A stretch of DNA of 64,000 nucleotides from positions 124,001 to 188,000 of the forward strand of contig NZ_WBUE01000002.1 of NCBI RefSeq assembly GCF_009026145.1, written 5' to 3'. Position 1 is the stretch's first letter, and each line of letters starts with the position of its first letter. A model generated the notes under the pieces. That model was given only the letters and a program-made list of their open reading frames with translations, ran no database searches and was not told the DNA's origin. A program made the position numbers and the translations under genes. Positions 52,506 through 59,677 of this stretch are shown piece after piece. Source of the stretch: Hyphomicrobium sp. Lineage in GTDB: Bacteria; Pseudomonadota; Alphaproteobacteria; Rhizobiales; Hyphomicrobiaceae.

Positions 52506-52817
52506 TCACCGAGCCGTTTCAATTTCGATAACTGTCAGCTCACCGTTCACTTTGTCGGCCATGAACTTGATCGCGTCCCCTGGCTTCACTTCTTTGAGCA
52601 TGGCCGGCTTGCCTGCTTTGAACACCATTGTCATGGCCTCCATCTGCAGGTTGGGAATGGCGTCGTGGGCGATAGTTATTTTGCCGGCCGATTCATCGAC
52701 CTTGGTGACCTTGCCGGCGACCACGGGATGGTCCTGTCCCTCATGAGCAAACGTTGCCGATATCGGTGAAACCGCGATTGCCGCCATGACGAAGGCAGCC
52801 GACAAGAACATGCGCAT
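52506..52817 (-). CDS. cusF: CusF-like periplasmic copper-binding protein
   Basis: A 103-residue exported protein. The signal peptide (residues 1-24) is followed by a CusF domain: VVAGKVTKVDESAGKITIAHDAIPNLQMEAMTMVFKAGKPAML. His in IAHD and Met in MEAMTM correspond to the Cu(I)/Ag(I) ligands of CusF (His, two Met and the stacking Trp); the Trp position is not clearly conserved here. AGGAG lies 8 bases before ATG 52817. CusF hands metal to efflux pumps or multicopper oxidases. A GTAAC box lies 124 bases upstream. Confidence 0.87.
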   Translation of the reverse strand: MRMFLSAAFVMAAIAVSPISATFAHEGQDHPVVAGKVTKVDESAGKITIAHDAIPNLQMEAMTMVFKAGKPAMLKEVKPGDAIKFMADKVNGELTVIEIETAR

Positions 52818-52940
52818 AGCTTTCTCTCCTAAACCCGTTTGCAACGACTTCAGGTGCCAAGCCTATGCCTGTGCACCCCACGGCAACAGTCGATATGGCG
52901 TCAATCCGCAGAGATTTGCGGGAACAGGACGGCAATTTTG

Positions 52941-52955
52941 GTAACCGCTTGTAAC
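52941..52955 (+). promoter_or_regulatory. GTAAC-N5-GTAAC direct repeat (site 5)
   Basis: Exact GTAAC-CGCTT-GTAAC between cusF (leftward, start 52817) and arsR (rightward, start 53075). Either or both could be controlled; cusF is the closer match to the other metal-related targets. Confidence 0.6.
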
Positions 52956-53061
52956 GGTCCGCCGCGTTTGAGAGGCGACCTTATTGTTGAACCCTGCCCC
53001 AGAGCCGAGCGCCAACCTTGGAACGAGTGAGGCCGCACTAGTCTTCGACGGCAGCGCATGC

Positions 53062-53087
53062 TATTCATTCTTATATGAGTACGAATA
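53062..53087. promoter_or_regulatory. Possible ArsR operator over the arsR start
   Basis: An AT-rich imperfect dyad, TATTC-N16-GAATA, covers the start codon of arsR. The ATG has no Shine-Dalgarno sequence, and a -10-like TATTCA lies 7 bases before it, so the mRNA may be leaderless with the operator overlapping the promoter. Confidence 0.38.
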
Positions 53088-53458
53088 TACGAAAACGGCC
53101 GCGCCCGCCCGCTGACGCCTGCGGCGTCCCCTGCTTCCAGATAGACCTCGTGCGGCAGCTGCGGGCGCAGCTGCCGAGCGATGAGGTGCTCGCCGAGATG
53201 CGCGGTACATTTGCCGCGCTGGCCGATCCGGCGCGGCTGAAGATCCTCTATGCGCTCCGCAACGGCGAGGAACTCTGCGTCTGCGACGTGGCGCACGTGC
53301 TGGGCACCAGCATCTCGACCGCCTCGCACCACCTGCGCAAGCTGCGGGACTTGAAGATTCTCAAATACCGCAACGACGGAAAGATGGCCTACTACGCGCT
53401 CCGCAGTCCGCTGGCGCGGCGGCTGGTGCGGCAAGCCCTGGAGAGTGTGCAGGGGTAA
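53075..53458 (+). CDS. ArsR-family metal-responsive repressor
   Basis: A 127-residue ArsR/SmtB winged-helix repressor. The HTH part is LADPARLKILYALRNGEELCVCDVAHVLGTSISTASHHLRKLRDLKILKYR. Within it ELCVCDVAH carries the CVC metal motif of the alpha-3 site, as in ArsR and CadC, so thiol ligands for As(III)/Cd/Pb are available; extra Cys near residues 16 and 20 (ACGVPC) may complete a site. It is followed after 3 bases by the MtrA-like gene, which should be its main target. Confidence 0.9.
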   Translation: MSTNIRKRPRPPADACGVPCFQIDLVRQLRAQLPSDEVLAEMRGTFAALADPARLKILYALRNGEELCVCDVAHVLGTSISTASHHLRKLRDLKILKYRNDGKMAYYALRSPLARRLVRQALESVQG

Positions 53459-53461
53459 GCG

Positions 53462-54634
53462 ATGCGTACAAAGGAGAAAGGCGAGTCCTCGGTCGTTGCC
53501 GTCGTCCAAGAGCAACTGGACGCCGCCATCGGCGCGACCAAGTGCCACCAATGCGGCTGCTTGCAGCAGACGGTGGAGGCGCTGGCGACGACGCCGGCCG
53601 GCAAGGACGCGCTGGCGGACAAGCTGAGTGAGGCGCGCGCGGTCTTCAAGGCCAAGTGCTATGACTGCCTCGGCTGTGCGGTTTGCTATCCGGCCATCGC
53701 CGCCAACGCCTTTGTCGAGGCATTCCCCGACGCGGGCGCGGGCTTGGATCTGTGCCCCACCGAGGCGCCAGAGGAACGGGGAGGCTGGCCGCCGCTGCCA
53801 GGTGATTATCACGTGCTGCGCTACCGCGCGCCGGTCGCCGTTTGCGTGCTCAACAGCGGGGAGCTGGCGCTGAGGCTCAGCCGTCGGGCTCTCGAGGGCC
53901 TAGCGATTGTCGGCACCATGCACACCGAGAACCTGGGGATCGAGCGGCTCATCAAGAATATTACGAGTAACCCGCATATTCGCTTTCTGCTGCTGTGCGG
54001 CGAGGACACGCAGAAGGTCGTCGGGCATCTGCCGGGGCAATCCCTGCACAGCCTTTTTGCGAACGGCATCGATGAGCGCGGGCGCATCGTCGGAGCGCGC
54101 GGCAAACGCCCGGTGCTCAGAAACGTCTCCCCGGAGGAGATCGCGGCGTTCCGCCGGCAGATCGAACTCATTTCGCGCATCGGCGAAGAACGCGAAGTCG
54201 CCATTGTTGATGAGGTCGACCGTCTGCGTCGGCGCGATCCTGGCCCATACACCGCCATCGTTGCTGCACCGGCCGTGGAGATGGTGCAAGGGAAAGAACC
54301 GGAACGGCTGGTGCTCGATGCGGGTGGTTACTTCGTTGTCTATCCCGATTTCCGGCACGCACGGCTGACGCTGGAACACTACACCAACCCCGGCGTGCTG
54401 GACTGCGTCATCGAGGGCGCCACACCGGCGGCGCTCTATGCAACCGCCATCGACCGCGGGTTGCTCACGCGTCTCGATCATGCCGCCTATCTCGGCCGCG
54501 AGCTGGCCCGCGCCGAAGAGAGCCTGCGCACCGGCCGGCCATACGTGCAGGACCGCGCGCCCGGCGAGGTTCTGCCAGTTGCTGTCAAACCTGCGTGCGG
54601 CTGCGGCCCGGAAGAGGTGTGCCATGAACGGTAG
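53462..54634 (+). CDS. Cys-rich MtrA-like corrinoid protein with DUF4346 domain
   Basis: A 390-residue protein of three parts. Residues 25-100 are Cys-rich: KCHQCGC (28-33) and CYDCLGCAVCYP (66-77, C-x2-C-x2-C-x2-C-x-P), able to hold an Fe-S cluster or soft metal. Residues 108-240 match the corrinoid-binding subunit MtrA of methanogen methyltransferase: GGWPPLPGDYHV, HTENLGIERLIKNITSNPHIRFLLLCG, VGHLPGQS with His189 at the place of MtrA's cobalt-ligating His, and GRIVGARGKRPVLRNV. Residues 285-365 are DUF4346 (LDAGGYFVVYPDF to LDHAAYLGRELA). The C-terminus is CGCGPEEVC. It may carry methyl groups on a corrinoid for a metal or metalloid reaction; this is inference. Confidence 0.83.
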   Translation: MRTKEKGESSVVAVVQEQLDAAIGATKCHQCGCLQQTVEALATTPAGKDALADKLSEARAVFKAKCYDCLGCAVCYPAIAANAFVEAFPDAGAGLDLCPTEAPEERGGWPPLPGDYHVLRYRAPVAVCVLNSGELALRLSRRALEGLAIVGTMHTENLGIERLIKNITSNPHIRFLLLCGEDTQKVVGHLPGQSLHSLFANGIDERGRIVGARGKRPVLRNVSPEEIAAFRRQIELISRIGEEREVAIVDEVDRLRRRDPGPYTAIVAAPAVEMVQGKEPERLVLDAGGYFVVYPDFRHARLTLEHYTNPGVLDCVIEGATPAALYATAIDRGLLTRLDHAAYLGRELARAEESLRTGRPYVQDRAPGEVLPVAVKPACGCGPEEVCHER

Positions 54635-55016
54635 ATGGGTTGGCCTTGCCAGCGTGCTGCTCGCCGCTGTGGGCGTTGTCACCTATAAGCAAGTGGCTTC
54701 CGGCACAGGGCCTTTGGAGGCGGCTACCAGCACGCCGTCCGTGCTTCTGGTCGCCGATCTCAACGAGGCGGGAGATGCCGGCGATGGCTGCGCGCAAATC
54801 ATCAGCGCCGTGCGCAGCGCCGGCAAGCGCGGCATCGAGGTCGCGGAGCTCATGCCGAACAACTCTTCTAAGCTGCTTGCGCGCTACCGCGTGGTGGCGG
54901 CTCCGACCGTGATCATCATCGACAAGGACGGCCGCGAAACTGCGCGTTACGAGGGGGAAGACACAGAGACCGTGCAGGCCATCGAGGCCAAGCTTGCCAC
55001 GCTGGGCAGCGACTAG
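54624..55016 (+). CDS. Membrane-anchored thioredoxin-like protein
   Basis: A 130-residue protein with an N-terminal anchor (GLASVLLAAVGVVTYKQVA) and a thioredoxin-like domain: PSVLLVADLNEAGDAGDGCAQIISAVR, then KLLARYRVVAAPTVIIIDKDG with the cis-Pro in AAPT, then ARYEGEDTETVQAIEAKL. The active-site region has one Cys (GDGC) and no CxxC, so it is not a normal oxidoreductase. Its start overlaps the end of the MtrA-like gene by 11 bases, indicating coupled translation. It probably works with that protein and the CcdA-like gene that follows. Confidence 0.75.
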   Translation: MNGRWVGLASVLLAAVGVVTYKQVASGTGPLEAATSTPSVLLVADLNEAGDAGDGCAQIISAVRSAGKRGIEVAELMPNNSSKLLARYRVVAAPTVIIIDKDGRETARYEGEDTETVQAIEAKLATLGSD

Positions 55017-55020
55017 ATGG

Positions 55021-55678
55021 ATGTTGTCGCTCAGCTTGAGCGGCGCGCTCACCGGCGGCAGCTTGATGGCGCTACCGTTGTCGCTCGCCGGTGGGGTGAT
55101 TGCGGGGCTGAATCCCTGCTGCCTGGGCTCTATCCCGCCGCGGCGGCGACCTGTTGCGCCGGCAGAGAGTCCGATCCGCGGCGCAGCGCCTCCAACGTCG
55201 TAGCCTTCGTACTCGGCATTGCCGTCGCCATGGCGGCCCTGGGCCTTGCCATCTCCCTGGCGGGACGCATTACGGGGCTGGGAAGCGGTGGGCGCTACCT
55301 AGCGGCGCTGGTGCCGCTGCTGATGGGGGTGCATCTATTGGGCTGGGTGCACCTGCCCTTGGCGCGGCTGAGGGCGCCCGACTCCGCGCCGGCGGCGCCT
55401 TCGGTACGGGCTTTCTTCTCTCGCCGGTCCTCGGGCCGTGCGGCACACCCATCCTGGCCGCGGTGCTGTCTTATGCCGCGTACCAAGGGCAGATGCTGTA
55501 TGGCGCCCTGCTGCTCTTTCTCTAGGGCCTCGGCGCCAGCGCGCCGCTGCTGTTGGTGGGCACCGGTGAAGAAAGCCTCGCCCGGTCACTGGATGCTGCC
55601 GGGTGGAGCGCTTGGGTGGATCGGGGATCCGGCGGTCTGCTGTTGGCCCTCGGCTTTTATCTGTTGTGGGTCGCCTGA
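55021..55678 (+). pseudogene. Frameshifted CcdA/DsbD-like membrane protein
   Basis: The reading passes through three frames: LPLSLAGGVIAGLNPCCL (NPC motif), then after a shift near 55127 YPAAAATCC and NVVAFVLGIAVAMAALGLAISL to LARLRA, then after a shift near 55380 GTGFLLSPVLGPCGTPILAAVL, an in-frame TAG at 55523-55525, and GLGASAPLLLVGTGEESL to FYLLWVA at the TGA. It resembles CcdA, which passes electrons across the inner membrane to periplasmic thioredoxins, and it should have partnered the preceding gene. Two frameshifts and one nonsense codon inactivate it unless caused by sequencing error. Confidence 0.8.
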
Positions 55679-55708
55679 GATTGGCAGCAGCTGACCACCG
55701 GATCGAAC

Positions 55709-57126
55709 TCACATCCCGAGGCGCGTCTCACGGACGGATGGTAGAGTGATCATGACGCGAAGTCCTCCCTCATGGCGATTCGCGAGCGTGATATCGCCAC
55801 CGAGACCGCGGATCAAACTCCGGGCAACCGTCAACCCGAGACCGGTGCCATCGATTGCCTTGTCGGTCGTTTGCGGCAGGCGCCGAAACGGCTCGAAAAT
55901 CTCTGCGTGGAGAGGCTCGGGAATGCCAGGGCCATCGTCCTCCACCGCAATCTCGATCGCGCCGGGCTGTTCGGCAACAGAGATTCTCGCCCGCTTGCCA
56001 TACTTGACTGCGTTCTCCACGATGTTCGTCAGCGCACGCTGCAAAGCGATGGGCCGAGTGCGAAGAGGAAGATGCTCCGGGCCGCTGAAATTCACTTCGC
56101 CGCCAGCATCGCTCGCATCGTCGGCCACACGCTGCACAAGTGACATGACGTCGAGCATCTCAGTCGGTTCGGCCGTGAAGTCGAGGCGTGCAAAGCCAAG
56201 AGTGGCCGCGATCATGCGCTGCATTTGCTGCAGGTCTTGGAGGATCGCCCTGCGGGCTTCCTCCTCGCCAATCTCCTCCACCCTGAGGCGTAGCCGTGTG
56301 ATCGGCGTCCCGAGGTCGTGCGCAATAGCTGCCGCAAGGGCGATCCGGTCCTCCACCAGCCGGCGGATGCGGGCTTGCATACGGTTGAACGCCTTCGCCG
56401 CCGTGCGCACCTCAAATGGTCCCCGCTCATCCAGCGGGGGCGCCTGAATGTCGGTCCCTAACCGCTCGGCTGCCGCGGCAAAATAGGTCAGAGGCTGCGT
56501 CCAACGCTGCAGCACCCAGCCGGCCACAAGAAGCACTGACGTCAACATCGCGCCGAGCGCCGCACCGACTTTCCAAACGGAAAACGGGCTGACGCCTAAG
56601 AGCGGGCTTACTGCTGCCAGCCATGAACCGTCGGCCAGCTGAACCTTTGTTGTCACCGTGCCGAGTGGATAGATTTCCGCTAACGGCTTTTCCGGTATGT
56701 GCTCGATCTCCGCGTGGGTCGACTTGTTCATTGTCGCCAGCAGGGCGTTGATTTCCCCGCCGTGTACGCAACGCGGATGCCCTGTGGCAGGGGGCGTCCC
56801 AGCATCGCACTCAGCATATGCTCGAAGAAATGAAGCCTCGTCCCCTCGGGCAGCGACTGGCTGGAAGTGGGACCGGATGACACCGAAAATTGGACGAGCG
56901 GGCTACTGACGAGCTGCAATACTGACGTGCGCTCCCCAACAGGAGTTCTTTCGGCCAGCTTCGAGATCGATGCGATGCAGTCGGCCAGCAGAGCATCGTG
57001 CAGCAGCCCGGCGGTCATCTCACTTCGCTGCGCGTAGAGCCATAGACCAATGAGATGCGATAACGACAAGAATACCAACAGGACGACGATGATACGGCCT
57101 TTGATGGTGTCGAGGATTTGCGTCAT
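55709..57126 (-). pseudogene. Sensor histidine kinase, frameshifted
   Basis: N-terminal part 57126-56760: MTQILDTIKGRIIVVLLVFLSLSHLIGLWLY (first helix) and a periplasmic sensor of about 130 residues. From about 56750 the frame shifts and continues as INALLATMNKSTHAEIEHI, a second helix, HAMP, H-box IAHDLGTPITRLRLRVE, N-box NIVENAVKYG, VEDDGPGIP and GTGLGLTVARSL, to 55709. A single missing base in the run of four C (56755-56758) would restore one 470-residue kinase. Its ATG overlaps the response-regulator stop. It is either a fresh mutation or a homopolymer error. Confidence 0.82.
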
Positions 57127-57848
57127 TCCGCGCTCCCAATCACCTCCGGGGTGAACGCGTACCCCTTGTTGCGGATTGTCTTGATGAGCCGCGGCTGTTG
57201 CGGATCTGCTTCAATCTTGCGTCTTAGCCGCGTGACTTGCATGTCGATGCCGCGGTCGAAGGCAATAGCCGAGCGACCACGTGCGAGGTCGAGAAGCTGC
57301 TCCCGCGATAAAACGATCTGAGGATGCTCGGCAAAGGCGACAAGCAGGTCGAACTCACCATCAGTGAGCATCACACTCACGCCCGCCGGCGACTCCAATC
57401 GCCTGCGGCTGCGATCAAGCGTCCAACCCTCAAAGCGCAGCACGCTCGCCTTCTGCAGCACGTTCTGCGGAGGGAGCTCATTGGCGCGCCGCAAAACGGC
57501 CCTGATCCGCTCCAGAAGCTCCTGCGGATTGAACGGCTTCTGCACGTAATCGTCGGCTCCCATTTTGAGGCCGCGGATACGGTCGGCGTCTGAGCCGAGC
57601 AGCGTCAGCAGAATGATTGGGATGCGGCTCGTCTCTCTAAGCTCACGGCAGAGTGTCAGACCATCCTCACCCGGCATGACGCGATCGAGGATGACGAGAT
57701 CGATGTTGGTTACGCCGAGGATCCGCCGCATCTCCTCGCCGTCTGCGGCCACATCTACGCGCAGGCCGTGCCTTCGCAGGAACCGTGACAGGAGATTGCG
57801 GAGCTCCTGGTCGTCGTCGACCACGAGAATATGGGGCTCGGTTTGCAT
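57123..57848 (-). CDS. OmpR-family response regulator
   Basis: A 241-residue regulator: receiver domain with acidic pocket (ILVVDDDQELRNLL), phospho-acceptor Asp in LVILDRVMPGEDG and the KPF motif (MGADDYVQKPFNPQELLERI), then an OmpR-type winged helix (LTDGEFDLLVAFAEHPQIVLSREQLLDLARGR to MQVTRLRRKIEADPQQPRLIKTIRNKGYAF). AGAGG lies 7 bases before ATG 57848; the frame is open upstream through the GTAAC box and is not used. It is the first gene of the two-component operon, with a GTAAC direct repeat 72 bases upstream, pointing to autoregulation. It is the best candidate binder of the GTAAC repeats. Confidence 0.92.
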   Translation of the reverse strand: MQTEPHILVVDDDQELRNLLSRFLRRHGLRVDVAADGEEMRRILGVTNIDLVILDRVMPGEDGLTLCRELRETSRIPIILLTLLGSDADRIRGLKMGADDYVQKPFNPQELLERIRAVLRRANELPPQNVLQKASVLRFEGWTLDRSRRRLESPAGVSVMLTDGEFDLLVAFAEHPQIVLSREQLLDLARGRSAIAFDRGIDMQVTRLRRKIEADPQQPRLIKTIRNKGYAFTPEVIGSAE

Positions 57849-57919
57849 TGCCATGCCTCTACTTGCATCGATCACAAGTGAACTTAAGGCCAAGCAAAAT
57901 GCTTCCTCGAGGTCACGTT

Positions 57920-57934
57920 GTAACAGTACGTAAC
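57920..57934 (+). promoter_or_regulatory. GTAAC-N5-GTAAC direct repeat (site 6)
   Basis: Exact GTAAC-AGTAC-GTAAC between the response regulator (leftward) and cytochrome c (rightward). A half-matching copy in opposite orientation (GTAAC-GCAAC-GTCAC on the minus strand) follows at 57946-57960. Confidence 0.62.
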
Positions 57935-58077
57935 AGGCCAACAGCGTGACGTTGCGTTACGCTTGCAGGCTCGACAGCTGGATCGGCTGCAATCAAATTG
58001 GTGAATGAGGGACGGCCGCTGACAGCTGCGGGGCTCATAACCGAAGCTGGCTCACTTCCAAATCTGGGGAGCGCATT

Positions 58078-58605
58078 ATGAAGTATCTCATCGGGTTCGT
58101 CGCCACGCTCCTGCTCGCCGCAAGCAGTGGCCTACTGGTCATTTTGAGCGGCGCTTTCAATGTCGCGGCCACCAACCCAGACAGCCAAATGACCGAGTGG
58201 CTTCTGCACACGACGATGCGGCGCTCCGTGGCGATGCGCTCGTCGGCAATCGTCGCACCACAGAGCTTCACCGAGGCGCAGGTGCGGGCCGGCTTCAAAG
58301 AGTTCAGGGCGATGTGTGCCGGGTGCCATGGGGCACCGGGCAAGATGCGGAGCGCGGCCGGCAAGGGGCTGCGTCCACGGGCGCCGGATCTCGCCTTGGC
58401 GGCGCCTGAGTGGACGAATGCGAACCTGTTCTGGATCGTCCAGAACGGCGTCAAGATGACGGGCATGCCATCATTCGGCCCGACACACGACGAGCAGACG
58501 CTTTGGAATATCGTCGCCTTCGTACGCCAGCTTCCGAACGTGACCGCTGAACAGTATCGGGCCCTCGAGGACGAGAGTGTCGCCGCGGGAGAGCACGAGC
58601 ACTGA
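58078..58605 (+). CDS. Membrane-anchored c-type cytochrome
   Basis: A 175-residue monoheme cytochrome c. The N-terminal uncleaved signal/anchor is MKYLIGFVATLLLAASSGLLVILSG, the heme site is MCAGCHG (C-x2-C-H) near residue 80, and the sixth ligand is probably a Met in NGVKMTGMPSFG. The C-terminus is acidic and His-rich. GGGGAG lies 6 bases before ATG 58078. It starts divergently from the response regulator across the GTAAC box. In similar clusters a cytochrome accompanies the multicopper oxidase and may take electrons from Cu(I) oxidation. Confidence 0.87.
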   Translation: MKYLIGFVATLLLAASSGLLVILSGAFNVAATNPDSQMTEWLLHTTMRRSVAMRSSAIVAPQSFTEAQVRAGFKEFRAMCAGCHGAPGKMRSAAGKGLRPRAPDLALAAPEWTNANLFWIVQNGVKMTGMPSFGPTHDEQTLWNIVAFVRQLPNVTAEQYRALEDESVAAGEHEH

Positions 58606-58660
58606 ACAAAGCTACTGCAGCAATGAGCTCGATAGCGGTCGTTGGTTTCGCATGGTGTGT

Positions 58661-58675
58661 GTAACGCATCGTAAC
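58661..58675 (+). promoter_or_regulatory. GTAAC-N5-GTAAC direct repeat (site 7)
   Basis: Exact GTAAC-GCATC-GTAAC, 120 bases upstream of the Cys-rich exported gene at 58796. A degenerate copy with the same spacer, GTCAC-GCATC-GTGAC, lies at 59322-59336 before the next gene. Confidence 0.62.
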
Positions 58676-58795
58676 AGACGTGTTGTTGTGCGAGCACACC
58701 TGATCGCCGACGGACGCCTCCGCACGCCAGCAAACTTGAACGAGCTTGGCCAAGCGCTTAGCAAAGGATGTGAACGGATTTTGCACAGGATTCGC

Positions 58796-59209
58796 ATGCC
58801 GCTGTGCCGGATAGCCATGGTCGTGCTGGGGTGCCTGGTGTGGGGGCTGTCAACGCCTGCCATGGCCTGCGACCACGCCCCCCGCGCTGACAGTGCGGCG
58901 ATCGCTGACGCCAGTGCGCCCACCGCAGAAGCGGCATCCCTTACACACCCCACTCCGCTCGCACCCGCGATTTCTGTTGCGCACGCCGCTCGCAGCCTCC
59001 CGATCAACAAGTGTCCGGGCGCGTGCCCCGGTGCGTGTTGCTGCCATGGCGGCGTAGCATCGTGCTCCGCCGCGCATCCACCGGGTCACGAGAGCAGTGC
59101 CTTCCAACTACCCCCCGCGACAGGGACCGTTCGGGCCGGCCACAAGCCCGAGCAGGCGGTTCGCTACCGAGAGCCACTCTATGGGCTGGATCGGCCGCCC
59201 AAGGCGTGA
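58796..59209 (+). CDS. Exported Cys-rich protein of the copper cluster
   Basis: A 137-residue protein. The signal peptide (IAMVVLGCLVWGLSTPAMA) precedes an Ala-rich linker, a Cys cluster (KCPGACPGACCCHGGVASCS, seven Cys) and a terminal REPLYGLDRPPKA. AGGA lies 5 bases before ATG 58796. It shares its layout with the 24631 protein: signal peptide, Cys cluster, then Y-G-L and Pro-Pro near the end. A periplasmic soft-metal-binding role is inferred from the Cys pattern, the GTAAC box upstream and the neighbouring cytochrome, TolC and multicopper oxidase genes. Confidence 0.72.
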   Translation: MPLCRIAMVVLGCLVWGLSTPAMACDHAPRADSAAIADASAPTAEAASLTHPTPLAPAISVAHAARSLPINKCPGACPGACCCHGGVASCSAAHPPGHESSAFQLPPATGTVRAGHKPEQAVRYREPLYGLDRPPKA

Positions 59210-59358
59210 TGATCGAACCGGGCTCGATCGCGTGATGCTCGCCGACGAGTAGGGGCATCATCCAGTCTGCGCGTCGTAGTCGATTGAACCTGTGGCGCCG
59301 CGACGTTGCTTGCTTTCGCGGGTCACGCATCGTGACGCGTCGCAATAGGAGCAGACGT

Positions 59359-59637
59359 ATGCGTGTACCAAGGCCAGCGCTGGCGCTGTTGTTGCTACTT
59401 CTCGCCGGTTGGGGCGAGCGCGATCTCGACTGGCCATATGCGGGGCCCATGCCGGATCAGCCGGTGGTGGTCCCGGAGGCGCACTACGGCTCCGTGCTGA
59501 GCGGCACGCGCAGCTTCCGGCCCGTGGAACCGCTACCGTGGGGCGGCGTGAACCGGCGTGTCACCCCCGAACAAAAAAGCGCGCCTCCCGACAAGTCGCA
59601 GCCGATGGAGGAGATGCCCAGTCATCGCCACCACTAG
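59359..59637 (+). CDS. Small exported protein before tolC
   Basis: A 92-residue protein with a hydrophobic signal (RPALALLLLLLAGWG) and a Pro-rich mature part (DWPYAGPMPDQPVVVPEAHYGSVLSGTRSFRPVEPLPWGGVN) ending in MEEMPSHRHH. AGGAG lies 7 bases before ATG 59359. It is unrecognised but stands between the Cys-rich and TolC-family genes on the same strand, and its Met/His end may contact metal. Confidence 0.62.
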   Translation: MRVPRPALALLLLLLAGWGERDLDWPYAGPMPDQPVVVPEAHYGSVLSGTRSFRPVEPLPWGGVNRRVTPEQKSAPPDKSQPMEEMPSHRHH

Positions 59638-59677
59638 GTCACCGCAATCAGTATGAGCGTACGTATCGGGGGTTGAG

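Noticed and set aside
55523..55525. In-frame TAG in the CcdA-like gene read as pyrrolysine near an MtrA-like gene
   Set aside because: Two frameshifts lie in the same gene, no Pyl genes are visible, and the family does not use Pyl. Simple decay or sequence error is more likely.
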